The notes under the pieces were generated by a model that saw nothing but the letters and a program-made list of their open reading frames with translations, was not told the origin of the DNA and searched no databases. From assembly GCF_000203815.1 (NCBI RefSeq), contig NW_004457639.1, positions 1,364,001-1,428,000 on the forward strand: DNA of 64,000 nucleotides, in the 5' to 3' direction. Positions 48,241 through 61,044 of the stretch are shown one piece after another (the first letter of the stretch is position 1; the number at the start of each line of letters is the position of its first letter). The position numbers were made by a program, and so were the translations under genes. Origin of the DNA: Cavenderia fasciculata (lineage: Eukaryota > Evosea > Eumycetozoa > Acytosteliales > Cavenderiaceae).

Positions 48241-48822
48241 GGTTATCGAATAGGGACTGATCTCTACTTTGGCATTATTGTTGGGTTGGTTCAAAAAAAA
48301 AAACTACTAAATTTGAAAAAAATCAAATAAATATGTTTGGATTTATTCCTTCCTTCCTATTTTTATCTTGTTGGTCGCCCGAAATGGTAGACTGGATGTT
48401 TTTGTGTGACCTGTCTCGCTGACACCCTTCGGATGGGTTAGACCCAAGATTTTTACTTAAAGTTTGAGGTCTTGTTAAAAAACTAAAATCGCATGCGTGA
48501 CATCAAACTTTTTGAAGATAAATTGAAGCTCATGCAGATGATTTAAAATTCATTATACCTATCCTAAACATAATAATTGTAAGTAAATTAATTATATCTC
48601 TCTTTCTCTCTTACTCTCTAAATCTATCAAACAAAAAAGAGTAAGTGAGAATGTGAGTAACCACTATTGACATGTGGCGAGGAGGTTGTTTCAAATCGAC
48701 CGACCAGTTCTCACCTCTATCTCATCGTCACTTTATTTGACCTACTCCTACTCCTCTTCCTATCATATAAAGTAACATATATTTTAACAATCAATTTGGC
48801 TTTTATATTATTAGATTAAAGA
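48241..48822. other. Spacer upstream of the GYPPG gene
   Basis: No ORF. A GC-richer patch at about 48365-48480 contains a small perfect hairpin (GGGT-TAG-ACCC). The stretch 48590-48780 has CT runs and probably holds the promoter of the GYPPG gene. Confidence 0.5.
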
Positions 48823-49116
48823 ATGAGCGGCTACCCACCACCACCACCAGGAGCTTACCCACCAGGCGCTGCCTACCCACATCAAGGATACCCACCAGGA
48901 GCCTATCCACCAGGTGCCTATCCACAACAAGGTTACCCACCAGGGGCTGTTTACCCACCAGGAGCTGTTCCAGGCGCCTACCCTCCAGGAGCTTATCCAC
49001 CAGGTGCCTATGGTCATCACGGATACAAGCACAAGGGCTTCAAGGGTTACAAGCACAAGGGTTTCAAGGGCTACAAGCACAAGGGCTTCAAGAAAGGCTT
49101 TAAAGGTTTTAAATGA
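48823..49116 (+). CDS. Small GYPPG-repeat protein with Lys/His-rich tail
   Basis: Single exon, 97 residues. Residues 1-65 are a Pro/Gly/Tyr/Ala repeat (GAYPPGAY, GYPPGAVY) like the XYPPX tails of dictyostelid annexin-type, rhodopsin and coat-associated proteins. Residues 66-97 are three near-exact GYKHKGFK units and a final KKGFKGFK. Codons are C-rich at third positions, unlike the surrounding array genes, which suggests high expression. It lies on the opposite strand to most of the array and is not related to it. The basic tail might bind acidic membranes or nucleic acid; that is a guess. Confidence 0.8.
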   Translation: MSGYPPPPPGAYPPGAAYPHQGYPPGAYPPGAYPQQGYPPGAVYPPGAVPGAYPPGAYPPGAYGHHGYKHKGFKGYKHKGFKGYKHKGFKKGFKGFK

Positions 49117-49335
49117 GAAAATGTTTCCAAACATATTAATCTCCTCCCCAGCAGTATAAACAAATTTACCTTTAATAAATTTTTATTGTACAATATTATA
49201 CTTTAGATATTTTTTGAAATGATCAGACCAAATATTCTTTGCCTCTGGCATGTCAATAGTTTGAGTAATTTATAAAAGTATGGTTGTTGTTTGTAATTGT
49301 TCTACAGGATTGGGTTGGTTCTTTTTTTTTTCATT

Positions 49336-52009
49336 TTATTTTTGAACCAAGAATAATAAAGATTTTAAAACATTTGGTTCTTTTATATTATCTTTGAGAT
49401 AATTGTTGAAATAACCAGACCATATAATCTTTGTTTGACTAGAGAAATAATTCTTTCTAAGCATAAAATCAAAAATAAATATTTTTGAAACCAACTTGAA
49501 AGTATATACATTGTTTTTAATATTGTCCAACATTTGGACGACATGATACAGTGCAATTTCAAAGTAACAAACGTCGTAACCAAAATTAGCAATTTGACAA
49601 ATTAAATCAGAGTATTCTTGAAGCAAACCAATTTCAGCAGGAGATTGGTAGAGAAGAGGATTGAGTTGCTTGATCTGGCTGTTGACCATTTGAATTCCAT
49701 TTTTAATCCATTCAAGGATTTGTAATTTTTGTCCAACTGAAAGTGACATGTTTGCCAGTTGAGCATGTTCTAATAAACGTTTAACAAGTGATATTTTCCA
49801 ATAATCAGGTTTAATTGTAAATAAATCGAGTAATTGTTGAAATAATTGTTGTCGATTTGTTTCTGTTTTACTGTATTGTGAGTGTATTGAAAATAAACAC
49901 ATTAACAGATTTGTACAATTGTGGGTGTTGTCTAATTCAATTGCCATAGGAATCAAATGATGAATGTATGAGTATACTTTGTCTGGGAATTGATAAAACA
50001 ATCGAACAAGCTCAAGTTCAAGGAATATGTTAATTGGTTGAGTTATTATTCTTTTCATGATTGCTGGTAGATAAATGCAAGCGTTCTTTCCAATTGATCC
50101 ATTAAATATCCAATTTAATAGATATGTATAGACAAAGGTATCAACCACCTGAAAGCTCTGTGCCAAAGAAGTAGTTGGTTTTAATAATAATTTAGTCGTC
50201 AACATCTTTAAATATGTACCTGTTTCCAATTTATCAAAATATTTGAGAATATTGCTTTTTTCTCCAATATTTTTCGTTGTATCCAATAAACCAAAAATAA
50301 ATGGTGCTAATCTTCCACTCACCTAAATAAATATATAACCAGAAATACTTTAATAATAATATTATCATACTGATTGATGTGAATTCTTACAAGGTGTGGT
50401 AGTTGTAAAAGTAATGATTGTGACTGTACCACAAGGTAATTCTGATTAGATTGTAATGATTTTTCAAATACCAGATCAATCAAATCTTGACTAAAAACTT
50501 TCTTTTTCGTGTCATTTATAAAAATACAAAGATTAAATAGTGTAAGAGCATATATTGGGTCCTGTTTGTTATTAACAATACTCTGCCACCCATCATTTAC
50601 CAAACATTTAAATGATGATGATTCGAAAATAGTAGGATCACGATTGAGTTTAGTTAGAAATCTAAGCAACTCGTAATGAACAAGTACATTGTCTTGTGTT
50701 CCGGATGAGAAAATTCTTTAAAGAATAAAGAGAATGTATTAGAAATGAAATGATATTATAGTATTAGCAAATATGACATTACATACCGTTGAATTAGAAT
50801 GGAATCTTTTAATACATATAATAATGGATCATTTGTACTCGTAAAAGATTCAATATAATTTAATACTCTAAGTACAATTAATTTTTCTTTCCAAGTTGGT
50901 GATGCATTGGTGAAAGATTCCTTGAGGTATTCCATGATGGACAATAGTATTATCTTATCATCCAAATGTAAATGATGAAGAAATTTAAATCTTGCACTTG
51001 GTTGTTCGAGACCCATTAAAGAGAATTGTTTTATACCAGACTTGTATAAATCATAATCTTTTTCAAATTGATGTGGAATAAAATACTCATCTTTGTATGT
51101 ATTTTGAAATAAAATACCAATGGTTTGTTTGAAAAATATTTGAAACTCTTTGTTGGTCCATAGATCTGATTTAGGGTCAAGATAATTATAAATACTATTT
51201 GTAATCTCTTGTTTGAGTAATACTTGTTGTTCATTATCTCTAAATTGATAATGTTTATAGATTGATATAAACATTTTAATCTCTCTATCTTCCAATATTA
51301 ATCTATCTTTATAATGTTGTCTCCAAATATTGTTCAATGTTTCAAATACCAATATTGAACGAGATGGTTGTTTAATCTTTGACAATGCAACCAATACAGA
51401 TTCAATAGTAGATGGTGATATCAAATTATTGTATTTTGTACCACAATCCTTCTCTTTGTACTTTAAAATAGTATGATACCATTTAATAATACCAAATCTA
51501 AATATCTCTTCATCTTTACTTTCTTGTTTGTCTTTTGAAGATTTATGTAAATATAAAATTAATTGTATCTATCTATTCACTCTTTTGTTCAGATACTTAC
51601 AACGATTAGTTAATAACAACTCTACCACATTTTTTAAATTTGAATAGGGATCTTTACAACCTTCGAAAGTATCAAGTAGTAATGATCTTATTTCAATCTT
51701 TGCTTCATTGCTTAAACCATCTAATACACAGTCTTGATTTATCTTCTTGTTATCATACTCATCTCTGACTTCAAGATATTTACACAATAGATTAAAGAAA
51801 CTCTCAACAACGATAAAGAATGTATTAATAAAATTGATGATGAAGATGTGATGTAATACTAAACATACTTTGTTACCAGTAGTGTTTTCACATAGCTTGT
51901 GTACCAAGTCTAATACATCTTGATCAATTGTTGTTTCTGTCATAGATTGAAGGTTAACTTGATTGTTGTTTATGGATTCAACATCATTAGTTGGTGGTTC
52001 TCTATTCAT
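49336..52009 (-). CDS. Array family gene E (799 aa, intact)
   Basis: Exons in coding order are 51869-52009, 51601-51802, 50787-51531, 50391-50715 and 49336-50322; the combined length is in frame. Exon 1 is short (47 codons), starting MNREPPTNDVES and ending with DQDVLDLVHKLCENT. Exon 2 has DCVLDGLSNEAKIEIRSLLL, shared closely with genes G and H. Exon 3 begins EIFRFGIIKWYH, and exon 4 has QDLIDLVFEKSLQSNQNYLV. Exon 5 has GSIGKNACIYLPAIMKRI, LLMCLFSIHSQY and WSGYFNNYLKDNI near the end. It is close to the family consensus and a good reference member. An upstream in-frame TTG exists, but the ATG at 52009 fits the other genes. Confidence 0.85.
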
Positions 52010-52232
52010 ATTATTATTGCTAAGAGAGAGTATAATAATAAGCAAAATGAGAATGAAGTCATAGATCAACAGAAAAAAAAAAAACTACTCTGATATTTTC
52101 AAAAACTAAATTAAATAATTAGAAAATTTGATGGATGTATAATAATAATAATAACAATGATTTTAATTGTTTATTTAAAACATTTTCTGATAAATAGATT
52201 CTACTACAAATAATAATATTTGCAATTTGTTT

Positions 52233-55200
52233 TCAAGCCCAATTGGGGTATTGAAGTGTTCCATTGTCTGCTGATTGTTGGAAAGTGTCAATGGTGTTGA
52301 CCGAATTGTCACACCCGACAATCGATTGGTTGTTATTGATAACAGTTGAGAATACGACTCTGAGTGTTGACATGAGTGATTTATATGGCCAATTGAAGAT
52401 TTGAGATCTTTGGTTTGGTGTTGGGATGATACCAGCTTGTTCTGCCTCTTTCAGCAAATGATCTATCGTGAAATCTTTTTTCAGTGTGATCAATAAATCA
52501 ATCAATTGTTGAAACAATCGATTGGTTGTTGCTTGTTGTTTATCTGTTTTGTTGAATTGAGTGCATAGTTCAAATAAACCAAGCAACACCTTTCTTCCAC
52601 CTCTAGAATGCTTGTTGAAAAAATCAACAGCAAGAGGAATCAAACGATCAATGTATAAATACATTTTATCTGGGAACTGCCAGCACAATTCGAGAATCAC
52701 TGATTCGTTTTGAAATCCTAATGGTTGGTTTAGGATTACTTTCATGATTGCTGGAAGATAAATGAGAAGATCCTTTCCTATTGATTCATATCCTTTATAT
52801 TTTCCATAGTAATCGGGTGCAATCCAATATACTATAAATGTTTTAAGATAGTTACCAATCATTTTTTGATTGAGGATTGAAGGTGGATTAACGACCACTC
52901 GAGAGATAATCGTTGAAAGATATTTCTTTTTGTTGATGAGTTTTGTTTTCTTATTCTTGTCAAAATATTTGATCACCTTGTCAATATCGTCTATAGTGAG
53001 ATTGTCTTTATCTAAAACTTTAATCACGGATCGTGGACCAACCTCAATTGAGATGAAATTAAAAATATTAATAATGATTAAAAAGAATATCACATTTGTA
53101 TAATAATAATACCTACTACTAGTTTTTGACGTTCTTGAATTAAATTTTCAGCAGCTTCAACAACATATCTCTGATCACATTTCAATGATTGTTGTACAAT
53201 TTTATCAACCAAATCTTCATAAAATGATTCATCTTCGGTATCTTTGATATAATCACATAGAAGATATAGTGTACGTGGTTGTAAAGGTTCTTCTTTTCGG
53301 TTGATAATATTCTTCCAAACTCGATTTGTTGTTTTTCGAAATGAATCTTGGGAAAGTTCGTCGTCTGGTAATTTTCTAAAAAATCCAATCAGCTTACAAT
53401 GAATGAGGCAATTATTTTGTTTTGGATCGATTGAAAATATTCTTTGAAATTAAATCAAATAAGTTGATAAATAAATCACAATTGGTTTTCAAATACAATT
53501 ATGTTTACATACCTTTTTCGAAGATCTGAATGTGTTAACATCGGACCACTCTTTAAATAATATCTATTCCTTACACAGATACCCACAAGGTTCAATACAC
53601 CAAGAACAATTAATTTCTCTTTCCAACCAGATGTTTCATGAGACATCAATACTTTGAGGTAATCTTGAATGATGGTGAACAGAGTCTTTTCCTGCAAATT
53701 AATATATGCAAGAAATATAAATCTTTGTTTTGGTCGACTGATTGGTTCATAGTGTTGATCATTCCAATCAATCATGAATCGATCATAATCTGTCTCGAAT
53801 CGTTGTGGAATAAAATAATCATCTTCTTGTATACTTTGAAATAGAGTACCAACCGTTTGTTTGAAAAATATATGAAACTCTTTGTTGTTCCATAGAGGTG
53901 ATTTAGGTGGTAGATGATTATAAATAAGATTTGCAATATCTTGTTTGAGTTGTTCGTATTGTTGATCTCCTTTAAATTCATAATGTTTAAAGATTGGCAC
54001 AACCATTGAAATATCTCTTTCTCCAAAATGATGTGCATTTTTATAATGTAGTCTCCAAATAGTATCCAGATTTTGAAATACAAATTCTGAATGACATGGT
54101 TGTTTAATCTTTGACAATGCAAATAATACAGATTCAATGGTAGATGTCGATATCAACTTATTGAATATTTTACCCAAAAAATTACTTTGATTGTCTTTAT
54201 CCTTTAATATAAAAATATTAAACCATTTAATTAAACCAAATCTAAATATCTCTTCATCTTTACTATCTCTTTTATCTTGATTGAATAATAAAATGTTTGA
54301 GTTTTATATGATATTCATTATATTATAATCATTCTTTTTTTCTTCTATTATACTACTTACAACGATTAGTTAACAATAATTCAACAACTTTTTTTAAATT
54401 TGAAAAGGGTTGATCACTTTGCTTTTCAAAAGCATCTAGTATCAATGATTGTATTTCAATCTTTGTTTCATTGCTTAAAAAGGGTAATACACAGCCTTGA
54501 TTCACTGTCTTGTTATCATTACCTATTCTAACTGCAAGATACTTTATCAATAAATTACAATTATCCTAAATAAATATAATTATTAATATTTGATTGTAGT
54601 ATACGATTTCACAACAATTGTACATACATCATTATTTACATTAGTATTATCACACATCTCACGTACCAAGTTTACTATATCTTGATCATTTGGTTGCTTT
54701 TGTTTCTCTTTAAATGATTGTACAAGAGTTGTAAAGTCTTTGTTCTCCCATAGGACCGATTGAGGTGAAATATTAGTATAAATATTTATGCCAATTTCTT
54801 GAACTAGTTGTTCATGACTTGGTTGTTGATCATCTTTAAATCGTGGGTAGTGTTTAAAGATTGACAAGAACATTGAAATCTCTCTTTCTCCAATAGCACA
54901 TCCAATTTGTTTAAAGTGTAGTCTCCAAATAGTTGCCATTGTTTCATATACAATATTTGATCGAGATGGTTCTTTAACCTTTGACAATGCAACCAATACA
55001 GAGTCAATGGTAGATGGAGATATCAATAAATTGTATTTTTGACCCAAAAAGTTTTGATGATTACTTGGTTGCTTTAACATTTTATCAACCCACTTAATAA
55101 TACCAAATCTAAATATCTCTTCATCTTCACTCGATTGTTTGTCTTTTTTGAAATAAAAGGTTTTTGTCTGATTAGTTTATAGTCTTTGCTAAAATATTCA

Positions 55201-55729
55201 TCATCATTCATTCTTTCACTTTACTACTATACATACAACTATTTGTTAACAACAAATCAATATGTTTTAAATTTGATTGAGAAAATTGTTGATAACCTTG
55301 CCTTTCAAAAGCACCAAGTATCAATGATCGTATTTCAGTCTTTGTTTCGTTTGTTAAAAAGGGTAATACACAGTCTTGATTCATCGTCTTGTTATCATTG
55401 CCTTTTCTAACTGCAAGATACTTTAATAATAGCTAAAGAATAAAACAACGATAATTATTAATAATTGATAAATGATCATCATAATACGAGGTAATATACA
55501 ATATTGTTGCACATACTTTGTAACTCACAGAACTATCAATATCACATATCTTGTGTACCAAGTCTAATATATCTTGGTCACTTTGTCGTTTTGATTCCTT
55601 TGCAATAGAGTTGTTGTTGTTTGATACACTATCTTGATTCTTTGTATTGTTACTGATGAAAGTATTGGTTGGAGCAGTAGTAGTGACATGATGATGATTA
55701 TCATCAAATGATTCATTATTATTATTATT

Positions 55730-55786
<57 letters not shown>

Positions 55787-55969
55787 ACTGAATGGATTGG
55801 GAAGTGTAATGCGTGGAGCTTGCTGATCATATGCATCATTAATAGGTTGATCTTCTTCATCTGATTGACGGTTGTTGTTGCTGGTATCATTTAAACACGA
55901 CTTTGATATTATCTTTGCATTATATCTCTCTAACACTTCTTTTATTGAAGGTTTATGTTTTCCTTTCAT
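52233..55969 (-). CDS. Array family gene F (1088 aa), fused copy with duplicated N-terminal module
   Basis: Seven exons in coding order: 55517-55969, 55237-55432, 54628-55142, 54361-54565, 53513-54275, 53117-53441 and 52233-53042. All phases match and no stop interrupts. Exon 1 starts MKGKHKPSIKEV and contains 24 Asn in a row. The third exon is a hybrid: its first part is family exon 3 (EIFRFGIIKW ... SIFKHYPRF ... SVLWENKDF). After about 54725 it continues as the end of family exon 1 (KQPNDQDIVNLVREMCDNT). A second exon 2 and full exons 3-5 follow. Exon 5 ends early: after QRSQIFNW the usual IKNG helix and C-terminal 100 residues are replaced by an unrelated Ser/Asn/Thr tail ending NWA. Confidence 0.75.
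55727..55790 (-). repeat. AAC/AAT trinucleotide run encoding poly-Asn
   Basis: About 22 Asn codons within exon 1 of gene F, read as GTT/ATT on the plus strand. Such runs are typical of dictyostelid coding regions and are length-variable. Confidence 0.9.
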
Positions 55970-56082
55970 ATTACTATATACTCTCTTTATCTTGTTAAAT
56001 AGTAGTTGTAATTAAAGAAAAAAAAGACCGCCAAATTTGTCCTCAAGTAGAGACCATTCTTTTATTTATTTCTTGTTCATCA

Positions 56083-58876
56083 TTAATTATCATTGAGTTT
56101 AGTCAAGAATAATAATGATTGTAAATGGTCATTATTTGTAATATTGGTCATTAGATATTTTTTGAAATGATTGGACCATATATTATTTGCTTGACAAGAG
56201 AATTGAATCGTTTTGAATAGTTTATGGAAATTGGTAATAGTGAAACCCATATCTGAAACATATACATTGTTTTTAATACCTTCCAACATTTTTTCAACAT
56301 GGTATATTCCAATTTCTAAATAATAGTCAGTATCGTCATCATTGCCAAATGCTGTTGTTATTTGATGAATAAATTTAGAGTATTGTCTAAGTACAGAGAA
56401 TTGTAAACGAGAACGAAGTTGGATGTGGACCATTGGAATTCCATTTTTAATCCAATCAATGATTTGTTTTTTTTGTTCAATGTTTGGTGAAATACCACCT
56501 ACCCTCTGTACTTGTTCAATCCAACCATTGAATCCTTGTATTTTCCAGTTAGAGTCACCAGGATCACTGACAAATATATCAATTATATGTTGAAACAACT
56601 GATTGGATGCTGCTAGTTGTTGGTCAGTTTGACTGAATTGTAAGCATATTGTCAATAAACACATCATCAACTTTGTATGATTGGCGTCGTTGAAAACATC
56701 AATAGCACGAGGAATCAAATGATTCATGTATGAGTATACCTTGTCTGGGAATTTTTCGCATATTCGAACAAGTCTATCTATATCGCTGTATGAAATTAAT
56801 TGAGTTATCATTACTTTCATGATTGCTGGAAGATAAATGACTGCATTCTTTCCAATTGATCCATCTAATATCCAACCCAACAGATAAGTAAAGATAAAGC
56901 TGTTCATCTTCATATTATGATGGGCAAAATTGGGTGGTTTGAATAACAATAACATTCTCATGGCCAATCTATTTAAATATTCTCTTTTGGTTTTTGCTGA
57001 ACTTGTTTCTAAACTATTAAAATATTTGATGATATTGTTGGTTTCCATGACTCCATTCATTGTATCCAAGAAACCAATCATGAATGGTGCTAATCTTTCA
57101 CTAACCTAAATAAATTGTTTGGAAAAAAAATATTAATATTAATATTTATATCAAGTTTGATTGATGTGTATATTTACTAAACATGTATTGTTTAGAACCA
57201 ATTCTTTTGCATGATCAACAAGGTATTTATGATTAGATTGTAATGATTGTTCAAATACTTGATCAATCAAATCTTGACTAAAAACCTTTTTTTTGGTAAC
57301 ATTTATAAAATAACAAAGAGTATACAATGTAAGAGCATGTATTGGGTCTTGTTTGTGATTAATGATACATTGCCAACCTTCATTTATAATAAATGATGAT
57401 GATTCTAAAACGTCTGGGTCTTGAGTGAGTTTAAAAATAAATACAAGTAACTCATAATGAACAAGTACATTGTCTTGTGTTTCGAATGAGAAAATTCTTT
57501 AAGAAATAAAAGAATGAGAATGTTAGAACATTCATAATTTAGTTTTAAAAATACTTATATTTACATACCGTTGAAGTATATTTGAATTTAATATTACTGA
57601 TAATAATGAACCTATACCAGAATTGTAATTCATAGATAAAGCATCAATATAATTTAATACTTTAAGAACAATTAATTTATCTTTCCAAGTTGGTGGTGTT
57701 GTTGTAATGGAGAGAGATTCTTTGAGGTGATCCAAAATGATGGTGAATATTGTCTGATCGTTCAAATCAATACATTGAAGAAATCTAAATCTTTGTTGAG
57801 GTTCGTTACCCATCTTACGGAGTATAGAGAATTGTTTAAAACTATCCTTATCTTCTTCCAATTGAGACTGTTGTTGTGGAATAAAATACTCATCGTCGTA
57901 TGCACTTTGAAACAAAATACCAATAGTTTGTTTGAAAAATACTTGAAACTCTTTGTTCTTCAATAGATGTGATAGAGATGAGAGACAATTATAAATACTA
58001 TTTATAATATCTTGTTTGAGTTGTACTTGTTGTTGATTATCTCTAAATTGATAATGTTTAAATATTGTTATCAATATTAAAATATCTATTTCTTTGAGGG
58101 TTTTGATATCATCACCTTTATAATGTAGTCTCCAAATAGCTTCCAATGTTTCAAATACCAACTCTGACTGACATGGTTGCTTAATATTTGACAAAACAAC
58201 CAATACAGAGTAAATCGTAGATGTTGATATTAACATATTAGTTCTTATGCCATTCTCATTGCTTTGGTGCTTCAAAACATTATTAAACCATTTAATAATA
58301 CCAAATCTAAATATCTCTTCATCATTACTGTCTCTTTTATCTTTTTTGAATGATTGCAAAATGTTTTTGTGAATATTATATTTTTGTTACATATGTACGA
58401 GTATTCTTTTAATTCATTCCTTTCAATACTACTTACAACGATTAGTTAGTAACAACTCTATCAACTTTTTTAAATTTGAATTGTCTTTACAACCTTCAAA
58501 AGTATCAAGTAGTAATGATCTTATTTTAATCTTTGTTTCATTTGTTAAACCATCTACAACACAGTCTTGATTCATCTTGTTGTAATCATTCTTATCTCTC
58601 ACTGCAAGATATTTACACAATCGACGAAGGGTCTAATTATAAGATTCTGTATTAATAATTGATGATGATGATGATGATCATTATGATTTAATACTCTAAA
58701 TGAATACATACAATAGAAATAGATTCTTTGTCATCAAAAGTATTATCGCATAACTTGTGTACCAAGTCTAATATATCTTGCTCACTTGTTTCTGTAATAG
58801 ATTGAATGTTGTTGTTGTTACTGTTATTGTTGGTTGTTTCAACCTCTTTACTTGATGATTTGCATTCTCTTTTCAT
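56083..58876 (-). CDS. Array family gene G (824 aa, intact)
   Basis: Exons in coding order are 58712-58876, 58437-58632, 57569-58340, 57178-57496 and 56083-57105, all in frame. Exon 1 starts MKRECKSSSKEVE and ends DILDLVHKLCDNT. Exon 3 has VFETLEAIWRLHYK and FKQTIGILFQSAYDDEYFIPQQ. Exon 4 has SQDLIDQVFEQSLQSNHKYLVDH. Exon 5 has GSIGKNAVIYLPAIMKVM, FPDKVYSYMNHLIPRAID, ASNQLFQHIIDIF and the C-terminal WSNHFKKYLMTNI. Its start codon is only 27 bases from the debris at the 3' end of copy H, so its promoter must lie inside that debris or copy H itself. Confidence 0.85.
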
Positions 58877-58903
58877 TTCGAGATTATATAAAAGAGTTAC
58901 TTA

Positions 58904-59073
58904 TTATCTTTAAGATATTGTGTAAAATGATTAGAACTGATAGTTAGTGCAATTGGTTTCTCTTTCCAACCAGATGTTTCATTTAAAAATACTTTGAGGT
59001 ATTTTGAAATGATGTCAGGTATATATAGCCCAGAATTCAAATTAACTGCAAGAAAATAAAACCTAGATTTTAT
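58904..59073 (-). pseudogene. Exon 3 and exon 5 fragments behind gene H
   Basis: On the minus strand a piece of exon 3 (ISKYLKVFLNETSGWKEK) is joined directly to the very end of exon 5 (SNHFTQYLKDN then stop). The roughly 1 kb of exon 5 normally present is gone. It marks a deletion/exchange scar downstream of the truncated copy H. Confidence 0.75.
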
Positions 59074-60800
59074 TTATTTAATCATTTGTCTTTCTTGACA
59101 TAGGAGGTGTGAATGTTCAAGAATCAATGTTTGTGCATGATCAACAAGGTATTTATGATTAGATTTTAATGATTTTTCAAATACCAGATCAATCAAATCT
59201 TGATTCAATACTTTGTTTCCAGTATCTTTGATGAAATTACAAAGATGATACAATGAACTAGGATGTATTGGGTCTTGTTTAAAGTTGATGATACTCTCCC
59301 AACCCTCATTTATAATAGATTTAAATGAATGGTTGCAAGAGTGCAAATTGAATCTTTTAAGGAGTCTAAGCAATTCATAATGAACAATTACATGATCTTG
59401 TTCTTGTGGAATGTTGAATGTATTTTTTTCTGGATAGAAAAATGTTATTCTTTACATAAAAAAAATATAATATTATTGTTAGAATGATCCTGTCAAAAAA
59501 TGATAATTTATAAATATACATACAACTGTTGGAGTAGAATGGAATCATCTGATAATATAGATAACAATGGATCATTTATACCAAAATATTTATAAAAAGA
59601 ACCAATATAATTTAATACTCCAAGTACAATTAATTTCTCTTTCCAAGTTGGGAATGCACTCAAAGATACTTTGAGGAAATCCAAAATGATGGTATATATT
59701 ATTTGATGGTCATTCAAATTAATGTATGCAAGAAACATGAATCTTGGTTTTGGTTTTTTAATTGATTGATCGTATTGACTGGTATTCCAATCAACCAAGT
59801 ATTGATCATAATCTATTTCATATTGTTGTGGAATAAAATAATCATCATAATATGCATTTTGAAATAGATTAACAATGCTTTGTTTGAAAAATACTTGAAA
59901 CTCTTTGTTTTTCCATAAATCTGATTTAGGGTCAAGATAATTATAAATACTATTTGTAATATCTTGTTTGAGTGATGAATATGGCTCATGATATCCTATA
60001 TATTCATAATGTTTAAAGATTGACAAGAACATTGTGATATCTCTTTCTGTTTGAATGTTGGTTTTATAATGTAGTCTCCAAATACTGCCCAAAGTTTCAT
60101 ATACCAATCGTGAGTAGGATTGATTTTTAGTCTTTGACAATGCAACCAATACAGATTCAATGGTTGATGTTGATATTAACTGATTGTATCTTTTACCAAA
60201 ATTCTCATTGTCATGGTGCTTTAAAATAGTTTGATACCATTTAATGATACCAAATCGAAATATCTCTTCATCTTTACTGTCTCGTTTGTCTTGATTGATA
60301 AAAGTATTATAATAAATCAGTTTAAATGTTCTTTATAATTTATCATCGATACTTACAACGATTAGTTAGTAACAACTCTACCACATTTTTTAAATTTGAA
60401 TAGGGATCTTTACAACCTTCGAAAGTATCAAGTAGTAATGATCTTATTTCAAGCTTTGCTTCATTTGTTAAACCATCTAATATACAGTCTTGATTTATCT
60501 TCTTGCTATCATTCTCATGCTCATCTCTGACTGCAAGATATTTGAACAATGGATGAAAGTCATTCTAAACAACAGAGAAGATAATTATAAATTAAAAGGA
60601 AATGATGAAGAGATGACTAAACATGTATGATCATACAATGTTAATACAACAAAGTATAGAATACATACTTTGTTATCTACAACAGTATCGTCATTATCGC
60701 ATAGCTTGTGCACCAAGTTTAATACATCTTGTTCACTTGATTGTTGCTTTGGTTCTTCTGATTGATTGTTGTTGTTGGTAATATCATTTAAACCTATCAT
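59074..60800 (-). CDS. Array family gene H, 3'-truncated (493 aa open frame)
   Basis: Exons in coding order are 60669-60800, 60357-60564, 59524-60289 and 59074-59449. The first ATG of the frame is at 60800 (MIGLNDITNNNN). Exons 1-4 are intact and in frame with family sequence throughout: DVLNLVHKLCDND, DCILDGLTNEAKLEIRSLLL, FETLGS-type helix LVYETLGSIWRLHYK, and QDLIDLVFEKSLKSNHKYLVDH. Exon 4 then runs past the usual donor after HSHL into LCQERQMIK and a stop, because the donor sequence is altered and exon 5 is missing. It may make a short protein lacking the C-terminal 40 percent, or be a recent pseudogene. Confidence 0.7.
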
Positions 60801-61044
60801 CTTCACCAATTATTATTGTTGTTGTTGTCTACGACTCGTATTCTATTCTCTTTTATTCATGATAGTGTGTTCATTAAATAGTAGTAGTGAATGAACAAGG
60901 ATTCCGATTATTTTCTATTTTTAGGTAAACTTGCAAACCAAATGCAATTTATCAAAATTGAAACAAGATGCCTATTTTCCATCATGATATTGTGTAGGGG
61001 CTATTAAAAGATTACGAAAAAAAAAAAATGGTGTATTAATTCAT

